Positions 45,274-53,500 are shown, counted from the first letter of the stretch. The stretch is 64,000 nt of DNA from UBA2897 sp036733925 (GCA_036733925.1 DAIMZO010000011.1:4994-68993), one strand, 5' to 3'. Translations and numbers: made by a program. Notes: generated from the sequence alone by a model not told the origin.

Positions 45274-45349
45274 AGGATATCGATGGCAAGCCGGATCGCT
45301 GGAAGATTAAAAACTCCTGAGACGAGGATTCTTGAGAATCTGGACGTAC

Positions 45350-45393
45350 AAAAAGGAGCCGCTGCGCCGAATCGGGTGCAACGGCTCCTTTTT
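45350..45393 (+). terminator. Terminator of the decayed mqn operon
   Basis: AAAAAGGAGCCG (45350-45361) pairs with CGGCTCCTTTTT (45382-45393) around a 20-base loop. Confidence 0.85.
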
Positions 45394-45417
45394 CGTATGT
45401 TTTCTGTTTTATGCGCG

Positions 45418-45783
45418 TCAGACCGCCATCGTGCGGAAGAAGGCCTCAACGACCTGATTCCAGCCCATTTCGTAGACGTTGCGCTCGCCGATTTCATTCT
45501 GGTAGGCAGCGAGGGCGAGGGTCATGAGGGAGTCGGCGATGTAGCCGTCATCGTCCATGCCCATCTCTGCGTAGCTGTCGCGTAGCTGCTTGACGGTGCT
45601 CGTGAGCCTTGCATCCGGGAGGTTGTCGATGATGTCGTACATCGCGTCGCAGTATTCGCGCGTGTCTTTCTTGTATGCCTGCGGCTCAGCCTTCCAGCCA
45701 TCCTCAATCTGACGGATTCTGGAGAGCGCGATCCATCGGATCTTCGCCGCGTAGAAACTGAGCTCGCTGTCATTTCTTTCCAT
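45418..45783 (-). CDS. Hypothetical protein
   Basis: A 121-aa, mostly helical, acidic protein I do not recognise (ELSFYAAKIRWIALSRIRQI, then NEIGERNVYEMGWNQVVEAF). No signal peptide or membrane segment. GGGAGG precedes the minus-strand ATG and a good promoter lies upstream, so it looks expressed. Unrelated in sequence to its neighbours. Confidence 0.75.
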   Translation of the reverse strand: MERNDSELSFYAAKIRWIALSRIRQIEDGWKAEPQAYKKDTREYCDAMYDIIDNLPDARLTSTVKQLRDSYAEMGMDDDGYIADSLMTLALAAYQNEIGERNVYEMGWNQVVEAFFRTMAV

Positions 45784-45810
45784 ACCATCTACCTCCCTGA
45801 GTGTGTTTAC

Positions 45811-45839
45811 AGTTTAACACCTCCCCAGAGGAAAAGCAA
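45811..45839 (-). promoter_or_regulatory. Promoter of the 121-aa hypothetical gene
   Basis: On the minus strand TTGCTT (45839-45834), 17 bases, TAAACT (45816-45811). A near-palindrome GTATGCATGTATAC lies just upstream (about 45842-45855) and could be an operator. Confidence 0.6.
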
Positions 45840-45874
45840 GTTGTATGCATGTATACATTGGACGAAAGGCTGAA

Positions 45875-45912
45875 TGAAAGACCTCTCCGGCGGACGCCGG
45901 AGAGGTCTTTCA
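45875..45912. terminator. Terminator of the symporter-creatininase operon
   Basis: A perfect 16-bp stem (TGAAAGACCTCTCCGG with CCGGAGAGGTCTTTCA) around a six-base loop, 16 bases after the creatininase stop. Confidence 0.88.
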
Positions 45913-45927
45913 TTTGTGATTCACTTT

Positions 45928-46680
45928 TTACTTTTTGAACTCGCGCTCGCAAATCTTAACGAGCTCCGGGATGACGCTGTCGACGATCAGCTTGCCGCGC
46001 GCGGCAGTCGAGGATTTCGCGCTCGCGAGGCCGCCGCATTCCGGTACATCGGTCTTGTAGAGCGGGTAGCGGAAGTAGGGCAGCGGCTCGACGTTCTCGA
46101 TGTCGACCATGTCCTCCATGTGGCAGAGCTCCGGTGCGAAATAGAGCATCAGGGACGTCTCGGTGACGGCTGCGTGCTCGAGCGCCCATCCCGGGAATGG
46201 CACCTCGTCGAAGACCTTGCCGATGACGTCCTCGGGCATCGGATCCCACCAGTTCGTCTCGACGATGGTCGCCGCGCCGTTCGTCTCGCGGTTTATGAGA
46301 TCCATGGCTTCGACGAGGAACGCCTCGTTCTCGAAATGCGCGTTCATGATGACGATCTTGTGGAAGCCGTCGCGGATGAGCTCCATCAGGACATCGTGCG
46401 TGAGGCGGATGACGGTTTCGCCGTTGAGGTCGATGGTGCCCGGGAAAAGCGGGCCGCCGCCGGAAAGCGGCTTCGACTTGTAGCCGTAGGTGAACGTCGG
46501 CATGACGACGCCGTTCACTTCTTTCGCGAGGTAGTACGCGAATTTCTCGGCAATCATCGCGTCCGTGCAGAGCGGCAGGTGCTGGGCGTGCTGCTCGGTC
46601 GACCCGACCGGCAGGATGATGATGTCATCTTTGTGCGAGGCGAATTCCGGCCAGCGCATTTCACGCATATAAACAGTCAT
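45928..46680 (-). CDS. Creatininase-family amidohydrolase
   Basis: A 250-aa metal-dependent hydrolase of the creatininase/MftE superfamily: VGSTEQHAQHLPLCTDAMIA carries the metal Glu/His/Asp, with KSKPLSGGGPLFPGTIDLNG, IVIMNAHFENEAFL (the usual NGHGGN loop is changed to NAHFEN) and the metal Glu in AAVTETSLML. Creatininase opens creatinine to creatine. The transporter and CodA-like deaminase nearby favour a creatinine-type cyclic amide substrate, but the superfamily also acts on other amides. Confidence 0.85.
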   Translation of the reverse strand: MTVYMREMRWPEFASHKDDIIILPVGSTEQHAQHLPLCTDAMIAEKFAYYLAKEVNGVVMPTFTYGYKSKPLSGGGPLFPGTIDLNGETVIRLTHDVLMELIRDGFHKIVIMNAHFENEAFLVEAMDLINRETNGAATIVETNWWDPMPEDVIGKVFDEVPFPGWALEHAAVTETSLMLYFAPELCHMEDMVDIENVEPLPYFRYPLYKTDVPECGGLASAKSSTAARGKLIVDSVIPELVKICEREFKK

Positions 46681-46756
46681 AATAGAGCTTCCTTCCAGAT
46701 GATGAACGAAATGAACGGAATGAACGGAATGAAATCAGGGGAAAAGGGAATTCAGC

Positions 46757-48220
46757 TTACGAGGCAATCTCGCAGGCCGACTCCTCCTTGCGGTGGACGA
46801 GCGCCGAGACGCCAATCATCATGAGGGCGGCGACGAGCACGGCGAGCAGGCAGGATACCCAGAAGTTGATGCCGATGGCATAGGTGAAGATCATGTAGGA
46901 GACCGGGCCGGCAATCGAGGAGGCGATGGCGCCTTCCTTCGTGCCGCGGTCGCTGACGATGCCCGTGAACAGGGGCACGCCGATGCAGGAACCGATGCCG
47001 CTGAGGCCGAGGTACAGGAAAATCGACAGGAAATGCGGCGGGTTTGTGTAGTTGAACAGCATGCAGGCGATTGCGATGACCGTGACCGCGATGCGGGTCA
47101 CGAGGACTTCTTTCTCCGGCGATGCGTTCTTGTTGATGGTCTTTGCGTAGAAATCGCGGCCGATGGCCTGGCCGACGACGAGCAGGATGGAGGTAGCGGT
47201 CGAGATCATCGCGGCGAAGATGCCGATCATCATGAGGGCGGCCATCGCGTTCGGCAGCAGGTTGATGGCCATCGTGACGGTCAGGTGATCCGGGTCAGCA
47301 TCCGGGAACAGCACGCGGCCCGTGAGACCCGCGATGTAGAAGCTGTTGTAGATGACCGTCAGCACGAGTGCCGTGATCAGGAAGACGCCGATGGTCTTGC
47401 GGCTGACATTCGGAATCGCGAGGAAACGCGAACAGAGATACGGCTGGCTGATGAAGATGACGCACCAGAACACGAAGTTGCCGATGATGCCGCTGATGGT
47501 CATCTGCGCGTCCGGCTTATCCGATGGCTCGACGACACGGAGCATATCGGGGTTGATAGCGCCGAGCTTATCCTCAAGCCCGGAGAAGCCGCCGATTGCC
47601 TGCAGTGATACGACGAGCAGTGCGATGCTGATGATCAGCATCGGGAAGCCCTGCACGAAATCCGTCCATGCGACGGAGCGGAGCCCGCCGGCGATGACAT
47701 AAAAGATGATGATGGCGGTGATGATGAACAGGCCCGCATCGAACGAGATGCCCGTGAAGCTCTCGAGTAGGATTGCGCCACCCTTGAACTGCGCGACGAG
47801 CGGGAAGATGTAGAATACCGAGATGACGCCGGCGATGATGAGCTGCAGGGCCTTGCTGTTGTAGCGCTGGCCGAGGTACTCCGGGATCGTCAGGGAGCCG
47901 AGCTTGTCGGCCTGCATGCGCAGACGGCGCATCAGCAGGACGGCCGGCAGGATCAGGCCCGGGATGACGCCGATGACGACCCAGTAATACGGCCACCCAA
48001 TCGTCGACATGACGCCCGGATCGCCCATGAACGCCGCGGCGCTGACGGACGAGGTCACATACGAAAAAGCGAGGACGACGGTCGGCGTGCTGTGGCCGCC
48101 GAGATAATACTCGACGTCTGCCGCGCCGTCACCAGCACCGCGGCTTGACCACCAGGCCACGAAGGTAACGAAGATCAGATAGGCCACGAAGAACGTGACC
48201 GACAAGGTTTGCAAGGACAT
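46757..48220 (-). CDS. Sodium:solute symporter (SSS family)
   Basis: A 487-aa secondary transporter with about 13 membrane helices. SSS features: YYLGGHSTPTVVLAFSYVTS, the sodium-site region around ISTATSILLVVGQAIGRDFY, and VIAGGLRSVAWTDFVQG. It would import the substrate of the adjacent hydrolase and deaminase using a sodium gradient. GGGGAG precedes the ATG. A 55-aa membrane protein is encoded 49 bases upstream. Confidence 0.9.
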   Translation of the reverse strand: MSLQTLSVTFFVAYLIFVTFVAWWSSRGAGDGAADVEYYLGGHSTPTVVLAFSYVTSSVSAAAFMGDPGVMSTIGWPYYWVVIGVIPGLILPAVLLMRRLRMQADKLGSLTIPEYLGQRYNSKALQLIIAGVISVFYIFPLVAQFKGGAILLESFTGISFDAGLFIITAIIIFYVIAGGLRSVAWTDFVQGFPMLIISIALLVVSLQAIGGFSGLEDKLGAINPDMLRVVEPSDKPDAQMTISGIIGNFVFWCVIFISQPYLCSRFLAIPNVSRKTIGVFLITALVLTVIYNSFYIAGLTGRVLFPDADPDHLTVTMAINLLPNAMAALMMIGIFAAMISTATSILLVVGQAIGRDFYAKTINKNASPEKEVLVTRIAVTVIAIACMLFNYTNPPHFLSIFLYLGLSGIGSCIGVPLFTGIVSDRGTKEGAIASSIAGPVSYMIFTYAIGINFWVSCLLAVLVAALMMIGVSALVHRKEESACEIAS

Positions 48221-48269
48221 AGGAAATCTCCCCTTTTCGGAATCGCGGGTTCGGCGGGTGCGCGGTCAC

Positions 48270-48437
48270 TCAGGCACCGTGCGCGGCGAGGATGACCTTC
48301 TCGGCGGCAGCCGGCTGCGCAGCTTTCGGCTCGGCGGCCTCTGCCGGATCTTTCTTGAACATGGAGTAGAGGATAGCGGCGAGCGAGATTCCCGCGCTGA
48401 TTGCTTCAAAACCTAACATCATTTCCCAGGTAGCCAT
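48270..48437 (-). CDS. Small membrane protein, probable symporter accessory subunit
   Basis: 55 aa: ATWEMMLGFEAISAGISLAA begins a single membrane helix that ends in ILYSMFKK, followed by an Ala/Pro/Glu-rich cytoplasmic tail. AAGGAGGAG is ideally placed before the ATG at 48437. Small proteins of this kind often precede SSS transporters in firmicutes. It is the first gene of the symporter operon and directly follows the leader described at 48469-48577. Confidence 0.85.
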   Translation of the reverse strand: MATWEMMLGFEAISAGISLAAILYSMFKKDPAEAAEPKAAQPAAAEKVILAAHGA

Positions 48438-48468
48438 GATAAACTCCTCCTTTTGAAAGATAGAATAG

Positions 48469-48577
48469 AAAAAGCCCTGACCACGGCCTTCCGGCCAATG
48501 TGATCAGGACTTCTTTGTCCAAGATGTTTTGTTGAACTTTATGCTGTAACTATACCATCCGCACATATTGGCGTCAA
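48469..48577 (-). promoter_or_regulatory. Promoter and hexaloop/terminator leader of the symporter operon
   Basis: Minus strand, in order: TTGACG (48577-48572), 17 bases, TATAGT (48554-48549); then hairpin GGAC-AAAGAA-GTCC (48520-48507); then an intrinsic terminator whose 5' arm starts with the same GTCC (CCTGATCAC paired with GTGGTCAGG, inner GGCC-GGAA-GGCC, then TTTTT at 48473-48469). The small hairpin and the terminator share bases and so compete. The loop has A first and G fourth, the rule for ANTAR targets. A second upstream hexaloop hairpin is not clear. Confidence 0.72.
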
Positions 48578-48670
48578 TATATCCAATCTTTTTTGTGTAA
48601 AGTGAACAGAAAATCGGCGGTTTGACGGATTTTTTTGTAAACCTCTGCGCGCGTGTATTCTATGTACGCG

Positions 48671-49837
48671 TTACGAGTAATGCCGCACGGTCAGCGCGAA
48701 GTAGAGCACGAAGCGCGTCTCGGCGTCCTCGAGGCTGCAGCCGCAGATTTCCTCGATATGGTGCAGGCGGTATTTCAGCGTGTTGCGGTGGATGAACAGG
48801 CGGTTTGACGTGCGCAGCAGGTTGCCGTTTTCCTGCAGGTAGACCTCGAGGGTCTGGATCAGCAGGGATTTGTTCTTTTTGTCATAGACCTCGAGCGGCA
48901 GCAGGACATGTTGCACGAAATCCGCCATGTGCTCGGAGCCCTTCGACTCCGGCATGGTCAGGATGAACTCTGAGAGGCCGCATGGGTTGAACCGGTACGG
49001 TTTCTGCAGGTCACGCTGGCGCGAAATCTGCAGGGCGACCTGCGCGCTCTTGTAGCTCTGCTCGAGGGAAAGCGCGTCCTCGGACAGGGCGGCGCCGATG
49101 TGGAAGGAGACCTCGTTTTCGTCCTCTTTGATGCGCTTGTGGAGTTCCTGCAGGATCTTTGCGGCATCCGGGTACTTCCCGGGGAAAAGCAGCAAAAGCT
49201 GGTCGTAATGCACGAGGGTGCTGAATGGGAGGTTCTGCGACTGGAACCACATCTTGCAGAGCTCGTCCGCGTTCGCGACGGCGTTGCGGCGCGGAATCTG
49301 TGTCATCGGGAGCCGCTGGTACCCGACGATTGCGAGGCATTGCGGCGAGCCGAACGGATAGCCGATGTTCTGCAGCAGGCTGCCTTTGTCGGCGTACGAC
49401 AGGCCGCCGAAGACCGCGGTCTGCAGGATGTTCGGCTGGCCCGTTTCGCGAGGCATCAGGATGGCGCGGCCGACCTCCTGCGTGATATCGACGAGCGGGA
49501 TGTCCCACGGGATCGTCATCAGTGCGAAATCGTGTTCCTTGGCGTAGCGGATCGCGGACGGGGAGATATCGTCGAAATATCCGTCCCCGCAGAGGAAGAT
49601 GATGCCCGCGAGATTCAGCCGGATCGAAAGGCGCACGAGGCGCATCATATCGAAATCCGGGCTCTGCGAGACAGGGCCGCTGACGAACAGCAGCTCGCCG
49701 CCGCGGATCCAGCGTGAAAAATCCGTCGTCTCCGCGGTGTAGATCCAGCGGATCAGGCGTTTCTGGCCGCTTTTCCCCGTCAGGTAGGTCAGCTTCTGCA
49801 GTGAGGTCAGATAGCGTAAATCCTTGCAGCGAAGCAT
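48671..49837 (-). CDS. PucR-family transcriptional regulator
   Basis: A 388-aa activator. The N-terminal PucR domain (LRWTEL-like region QKRLIRWIYTAETTDFSRWI, GGELLFVSG), a central GGDEF-like/CdaR region, and a C-terminal PucR helix-turn-helix (LRTSNRLFIHRNTLKYRLHH) are present. The family controls purine, hydantoin and related catabolism. It follows the CodA-like gene by 27 bases and is probably co-transcribed with it; the target is likely the locus itself. Confidence 0.9.
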   Translation of the reverse strand: MLRCKDLRYLTSLQKLTYLTGKSGQKRLIRWIYTAETTDFSRWIRGGELLFVSGPVSQSPDFDMMRLVRLSIRLNLAGIIFLCGDGYFDDISPSAIRYAKEHDFALMTIPWDIPLVDITQEVGRAILMPRETGQPNILQTAVFGGLSYADKGSLLQNIGYPFGSPQCLAIVGYQRLPMTQIPRRNAVANADELCKMWFQSQNLPFSTLVHYDQLLLLFPGKYPDAAKILQELHKRIKEDENEVSFHIGAALSEDALSLEQSYKSAQVALQISRQRDLQKPYRFNPCGLSEFILTMPESKGSEHMADFVQHVLLPLEVYDKKNKSLLIQTLEVYLQENGNLLRTSNRLFIHRNTLKYRLHHIEEICGCSLEDAETRFVLYFALTVRHYS

Positions 49838-49864
49838 TTCCGCACGCCTCCTTCTTGCGTCCGG

Positions 49865-51118
49865 TCAGGCGAGCAGCGCGATGTCGCTCTGCACCTTGGC
49901 CGGGATCTTCGTGAACAGTTCTTTGCCATCGCGTACGGAGCGGATGACGCCGGCGCGCTGGCGGATGGCTTCGAACGGCGAGTCGGCATCGAGCACGATG
50001 AAGTTCGCGGGCTTGCCGGCCTCGATGCCGTACTGATCGAGGATATGCATCGTGCGCGCGCCGTTCACGGTGATGAGGTCGAGCGCGTGGTCAATCTCGT
50101 CAAAGGACATCATCTGCGCGATATGGATGCCGGCGTCGAGCACGTTCATGAGGTTGCCGTTGCCGAGCGGATACCACGGATCCGAGATGGAGTCCTGTGC
50201 GAAGCAGACGTTGATGCCGGCGTCGTGCAGCTCTTTGACGCGCGTCAGGCCGCGGCGTTTCGGGTAGGAGTCCTGCCGGCCCTCGAGATAGATATTCTCG
50301 GTCGGGCACGAGATGAAGTTGAGCTTCGCGCGCACGAGCGTCTTCATGAGCCGGAATGCGTAGGCATTGTTCGCGGAGCCGAACGAGCAGGTGTGGCTGG
50401 CCGTCGTGAGCTCGCCGATGCCGGCCTGATAGGTCAGCGCCGTCAGCAGCTCGAGGAAGCGGGACTGGTCATCGTCGGTCTCGTCACAATGCAGGTCGAT
50501 GAGCTTATCGTATTTCAGCGCGAGCTCGACCGCTTTGTGCACGGATTTCTCGCCGAACTCACGTGCGAGTTCGAAATGGGGAATGGCGCCGACGCAGTCC
50601 GCGCCCATGCGCAGGCCCTCCTCGACGAGCTCGTCGCCGCCCTTGTACGCGTACATGCCCTCCTGCGGGAACGCGACAATCTGGATGGTCACGATGTCCT
50701 TGAGCTCTTCGCGGAGTTCGAGCAGCGCCTTCAGCGAGGTCTGCGATGGATCCGTGACGTCGGCGTGCGTGCGGATGTACTGGACACCGGCCGTGACCTC
50801 CTCGCGGACGGCCTTGCGCGCGCGCTTCTTGAGCTCCTCGGTCGTCGCGCCGGCCTTCGTCTCGCTCCAGCGCTGGATGCCCTCGAACAGGGTGCCGGTC
50901 TGGTTCGTCGCGCCCTCCTGACGGGCTGTGTAGACGTAGTCGAGATGGATATGCGGATCGACGTATGGGGGAACCGTGAGCTTCCCGCCGAGGTCGATGA
51001 CCTCGGCATCCGCCGCCTCGAGATGGGGCGCGATGGCCTCGAACTTGCCATCCTCGACGAGGATATCCTGCAGCTCCGCCGTATCCTGCAGACGCGCATT
51101 CCGATAAATCTTCTTCAT
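49865..51118 (-). CDS. CodA-like amidohydrolase (cytosine or creatinine deaminase)
   Basis: A 417-aa TIM-barrel deaminase close to E. coli CodA along its length: VDPHIHLD metal site, QIVAFPQEG, GAIPHFEL, LIDLHCDETDDDQSRF (metal His and catalytic Glu), ASHTCS and DPWYPLG. Where E. coli reads CFGHDDVFDPW this reads CFAQDSISDPW: the metal Asp is kept, but its flanking His and second Asp (positions 312 and 314 in E. coli, numbering from memory) become Gln and Ser. These line the substrate pocket, so specificity may differ. With creatininase and a symporter next door, creatinine deamination to N-methylhydantoin is a reasonable guess. ATG at 51118, GGGAGG seven bases upstream. Confidence 0.85.
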   Translation of the reverse strand: MKKIYRNARLQDTAELQDILVEDGKFEAIAPHLEAADAEVIDLGGKLTVPPYVDPHIHLDYVYTARQEGATNQTGTLFEGIQRWSETKAGATTEELKKRARKAVREEVTAGVQYIRTHADVTDPSQTSLKALLELREELKDIVTIQIVAFPQEGMYAYKGGDELVEEGLRMGADCVGAIPHFELAREFGEKSVHKAVELALKYDKLIDLHCDETDDDQSRFLELLTALTYQAGIGELTTASHTCSFGSANNAYAFRLMKTLVRAKLNFISCPTENIYLEGRQDSYPKRRGLTRVKELHDAGINVCFAQDSISDPWYPLGNGNLMNVLDAGIHIAQMMSFDEIDHALDLITVNGARTMHILDQYGIEAGKPANFIVLDADSPFEAIRQRAGVIRSVRDGKELFTKIPAKVQSDIALLA

Positions 51119-51133
51119 GGTAAAACCTCCCAG

Positions 51134-51243
51134 AAAAGAAAAGCTCCGCCCGCTGCCGAGGCAGCTGAGCGGAACTTCGTTGTCCAGAATCTCTATGATT
51201 TTTTTGATGCATTCAGTATAAATCTTTTGTGCATATTTGTCAA
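51134..51243 (-). promoter_or_regulatory. Promoter and hexaloop/terminator leader of the deaminase-pucR operon
   Basis: Minus strand, in order: TTGACA (51243-51238), 17 bases, TATACT (51220-51215); hairpin GGAC-AACGAA-GTTC (51185-51172, one G-U pair); then a terminator using the same 3' arm (TCCGC with GCGGA, inner GCTGCC-TC-GGCAGC, then TTTTC). Same architecture and loop rule (A first, G fourth) as 48469-48577. A weaker hairpin AATC-ATAGA-GATT lies just upstream and might be the partner stem-loop. Confidence 0.72.
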
Positions 51244-51347
51244 ACGCATCAAAACCGTTTGTCGGTTTTGTTAACAGAAATCGGCAGAATCGTGCAGAAA
51301 ACTTGTGCATTCTGTACAGGAGTGTTTTACGCCATCCAATCCACTCG

Positions 51348-53456
51348 TCAGAGCGACAGGTAATGCCGCTCTTCCTCGACCTCCGGCGGGAGGCTTTCCG
51401 GCTTCGAGCGCTCGATCTTGCGCACGACGAGGTCGAGGTTGTGGATGCGGCCGCTCTGCTTGACCGACCAGTGCTCCATGAGCTGCCGGTACTGCGGATT
51501 CGAGCCGCGCACGGTCCGGATATCCTTCGCGAACGTGCAGTAGCGGAACAGGATCTCGCGTGCGGGCTTCGTGAGCTTCGGCATGCCGGCGGACTCGTTC
51601 TGGATGTATTTCAGATAGTCGTTCATGAAGACTTTTTTGTAGTCATTGCGGGCCTTCTGCAGGGAGAGCTTGATATGCTCCTTGACATCGGCCGACAGGT
51701 AGCCGTTGCGGCGGTAGAACAGCAGGTAGTTCATGTACTCCGCGGTCAGCGATGGATCCGCGATATCGGCATAGCGCACGCCCTGGATGCGGCGGCAGAG
51801 CTCCCAGCGGAAGATTGCGCACATCTTGATGATCGTCTCGTAGAGATCCTCTGAGTGGAAGATCGAGAGCATCATGTGTGCCGGCGTCGTGCGGCGCGCG
51901 CCCTCAATCTCCTGCCACATGACGCCGCGGCTGCCGACGTTCGGCATGAGCAGCACGTATGGCTTGACATCCGTATGGTAGAAGAAATACGGGATCTTGA
52001 ACTGCGGCAGCGCGACGCGCGTCTCGCGGTAGAAGCAGCCGTAGTCGATCGCGAGCACGCGGTCGAAGGTCTCGCGAACCTTCGCGGGGCTCGCGAGGCT
52101 CTTGTCGAGCGGGCGCAAGACGTTCTGCGCGTTGAACACCGGGACGAACGAGGACAAGCGGCCGTAGGTGTTCCGGTTGACCAGCTTGAACATGTTCTGG
52201 ATCTCGAACTGCACCATCGCGTGCCGGTCGGTCTGCAGCTCCTTTTCCTCCTCGGCGGTGATGTTCTTGTTGCGCTTCTCCTCGCGGAGATGCGCGTCCC
52301 AGTCGTTGTCGAACTCATCCTTCGACGGGACGGCTGTGCCGTCGAAGATCCGCGAGAGCCATTCATAGGCGGAGAGGATGCGTCCCTCCGGGTCCTCCTC
52401 CCACGAGAGCGCGATGCGGGCGAGCTGCTCCGTATTGCTCTTGCCTGCGAGTGTCTCGTCGACGAAGCCGAACAGGAAGAACATCCGCACCTCGAGCGGG
52501 ACGGTGTCCGTATCCATGCTGCGCCAGAACGCCGCCTCGTAGATGGTATAGAAATTGTCGGTGATGCGCCGGCGGAGCTGCCGCATCGTGTCCGATTTTG
52601 CGAAGCGGTCCTCAACCTCTGTGTAGGCCTCGACATCCTTTCGGAACGTGTCAGCGACCTCGGGCGAGACGCCCGAGAACGCGAGAATCATGTCGAGCGC
52701 GTGCGAGATGGCCGGCACATCGCCCGAATCCTCGCGCATTTGCTCCTCGACGCGCGCCTTGGCCGCATAGTACGCGGAGACAAAGGGAGCGGCCGCCGTC
52801 TTCGTCTGCTCCTGGAACGCGGCATAGGCGGCGAGATCCTGCCGGATCTTGCTCTCGAATTGCGAGGCGTGCAGGACCGCCGCGAAGCAGAAGCTCAGGT
52901 CGAGCGCGTAGAAGCCTTTCTTCAGCTCGTCCTGATGGTCGCAGGCGGCGCGGCAGAGCGAGGCCTCCCAGCTCGACGAGATCCCGGACGGCTCCGGCGC
53001 CGAAAGTGCCTCGACGACCGGGAAGGACTCCGGGGCCTTCATGGCCTTGACGCAGAGGATCGCGTAGTCCCGGTACTGTTCCTTGAGCTCCTCGCAGAGT
53101 GCGTCCGCGGCGTCCGATGCGGCGGACAGGGTATCGAGCAGCGCTGCGGCATTCTTCATGCTCGCCGCCGCGATGACCGGCGCGATGGCCGGCGTGTTCG
53201 TCACGGCCTCGAAGATATCGTCCTCCGAATGGTAGTCGAACGCGACGAACGTGCAGTCGCTGCCCGCGGTATAGGTGAAAGCGTAGGTATCTCCCGGTGC
53301 GTACGAGGCACCGAGAACCGTCCCACCGCCGAGGCGCAGATCCATGTCTTCGCCATCCTCCACCTCGAGCACGCCCGCGAGCAGGAGATCCAACGTCTGG
53401 ATCGGCTCGCCCTTCCGGTGCAGGACCTGCCCTTTCTGTAACATCATCTTATCCAA
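51348..53456 (-). CDS. Large protein with cyclic-nucleotide-binding-like N-terminus, unknown function
   Basis: 702 aa. Residues 1-90 look like a cNMP-binding beta-barrel (LQKGQVLHRKGEPIQTLDLL, GTVLGASYAPGDTYAF). The remaining 600 residues are helical, with no motif I recognise; blocks such as VFNAQNVLRPLDKSL, LPQFKIPYFFYHTDVKP and LLMPNVGSRGVMWQEIEG suggest a conserved globular core. No membrane segment. The start is TTG at 53456, nine bases after GGGAGG. It stands alone, divergent from the type I restriction operon. Confidence 0.78.
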   Translation of the reverse strand: MDKMMLQKGQVLHRKGEPIQTLDLLLAGVLEVEDGEDMDLRLGGGTVLGASYAPGDTYAFTYTAGSDCTFVAFDYHSEDDIFEAVTNTPAIAPVIAAASMKNAAALLDTLSAASDAADALCEELKEQYRDYAILCVKAMKAPESFPVVEALSAPEPSGISSSWEASLCRAACDHQDELKKGFYALDLSFCFAAVLHASQFESKIRQDLAAYAAFQEQTKTAAAPFVSAYYAAKARVEEQMREDSGDVPAISHALDMILAFSGVSPEVADTFRKDVEAYTEVEDRFAKSDTMRQLRRRITDNFYTIYEAAFWRSMDTDTVPLEVRMFFLFGFVDETLAGKSNTEQLARIALSWEEDPEGRILSAYEWLSRIFDGTAVPSKDEFDNDWDAHLREEKRNKNITAEEEKELQTDRHAMVQFEIQNMFKLVNRNTYGRLSSFVPVFNAQNVLRPLDKSLASPAKVRETFDRVLAIDYGCFYRETRVALPQFKIPYFFYHTDVKPYVLLMPNVGSRGVMWQEIEGARRTTPAHMMLSIFHSEDLYETIIKMCAIFRWELCRRIQGVRYADIADPSLTAEYMNYLLFYRRNGYLSADVKEHIKLSLQKARNDYKKVFMNDYLKYIQNESAGMPKLTKPAREILFRYCTFAKDIRTVRGSNPQYRQLMEHWSVKQSGRIHNLDLVVRKIERSKPESLPPEVEEERHYLSL

Positions 53457-53500
53457 AAAAAAATGCCTCCCGTACGGATTTCCCCTTGATTCTTCTTTCT

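Noticed and set aside
45842..45855. Near-palindrome GTATGCATGTATAC upstream of the 121-aa gene as a stand-alone operator
   Set aside because: Imperfect, single copy, and no regulator points to it; mentioned only with the promoter.
46704..46730. Three tandem copies of a 9-base unit (GAACGGAAT type) between the symporter and creatininase genes
   Set aside because: Only three imperfect units in a 76-base spacer with no other structure; too little to call a regulatory repeat.
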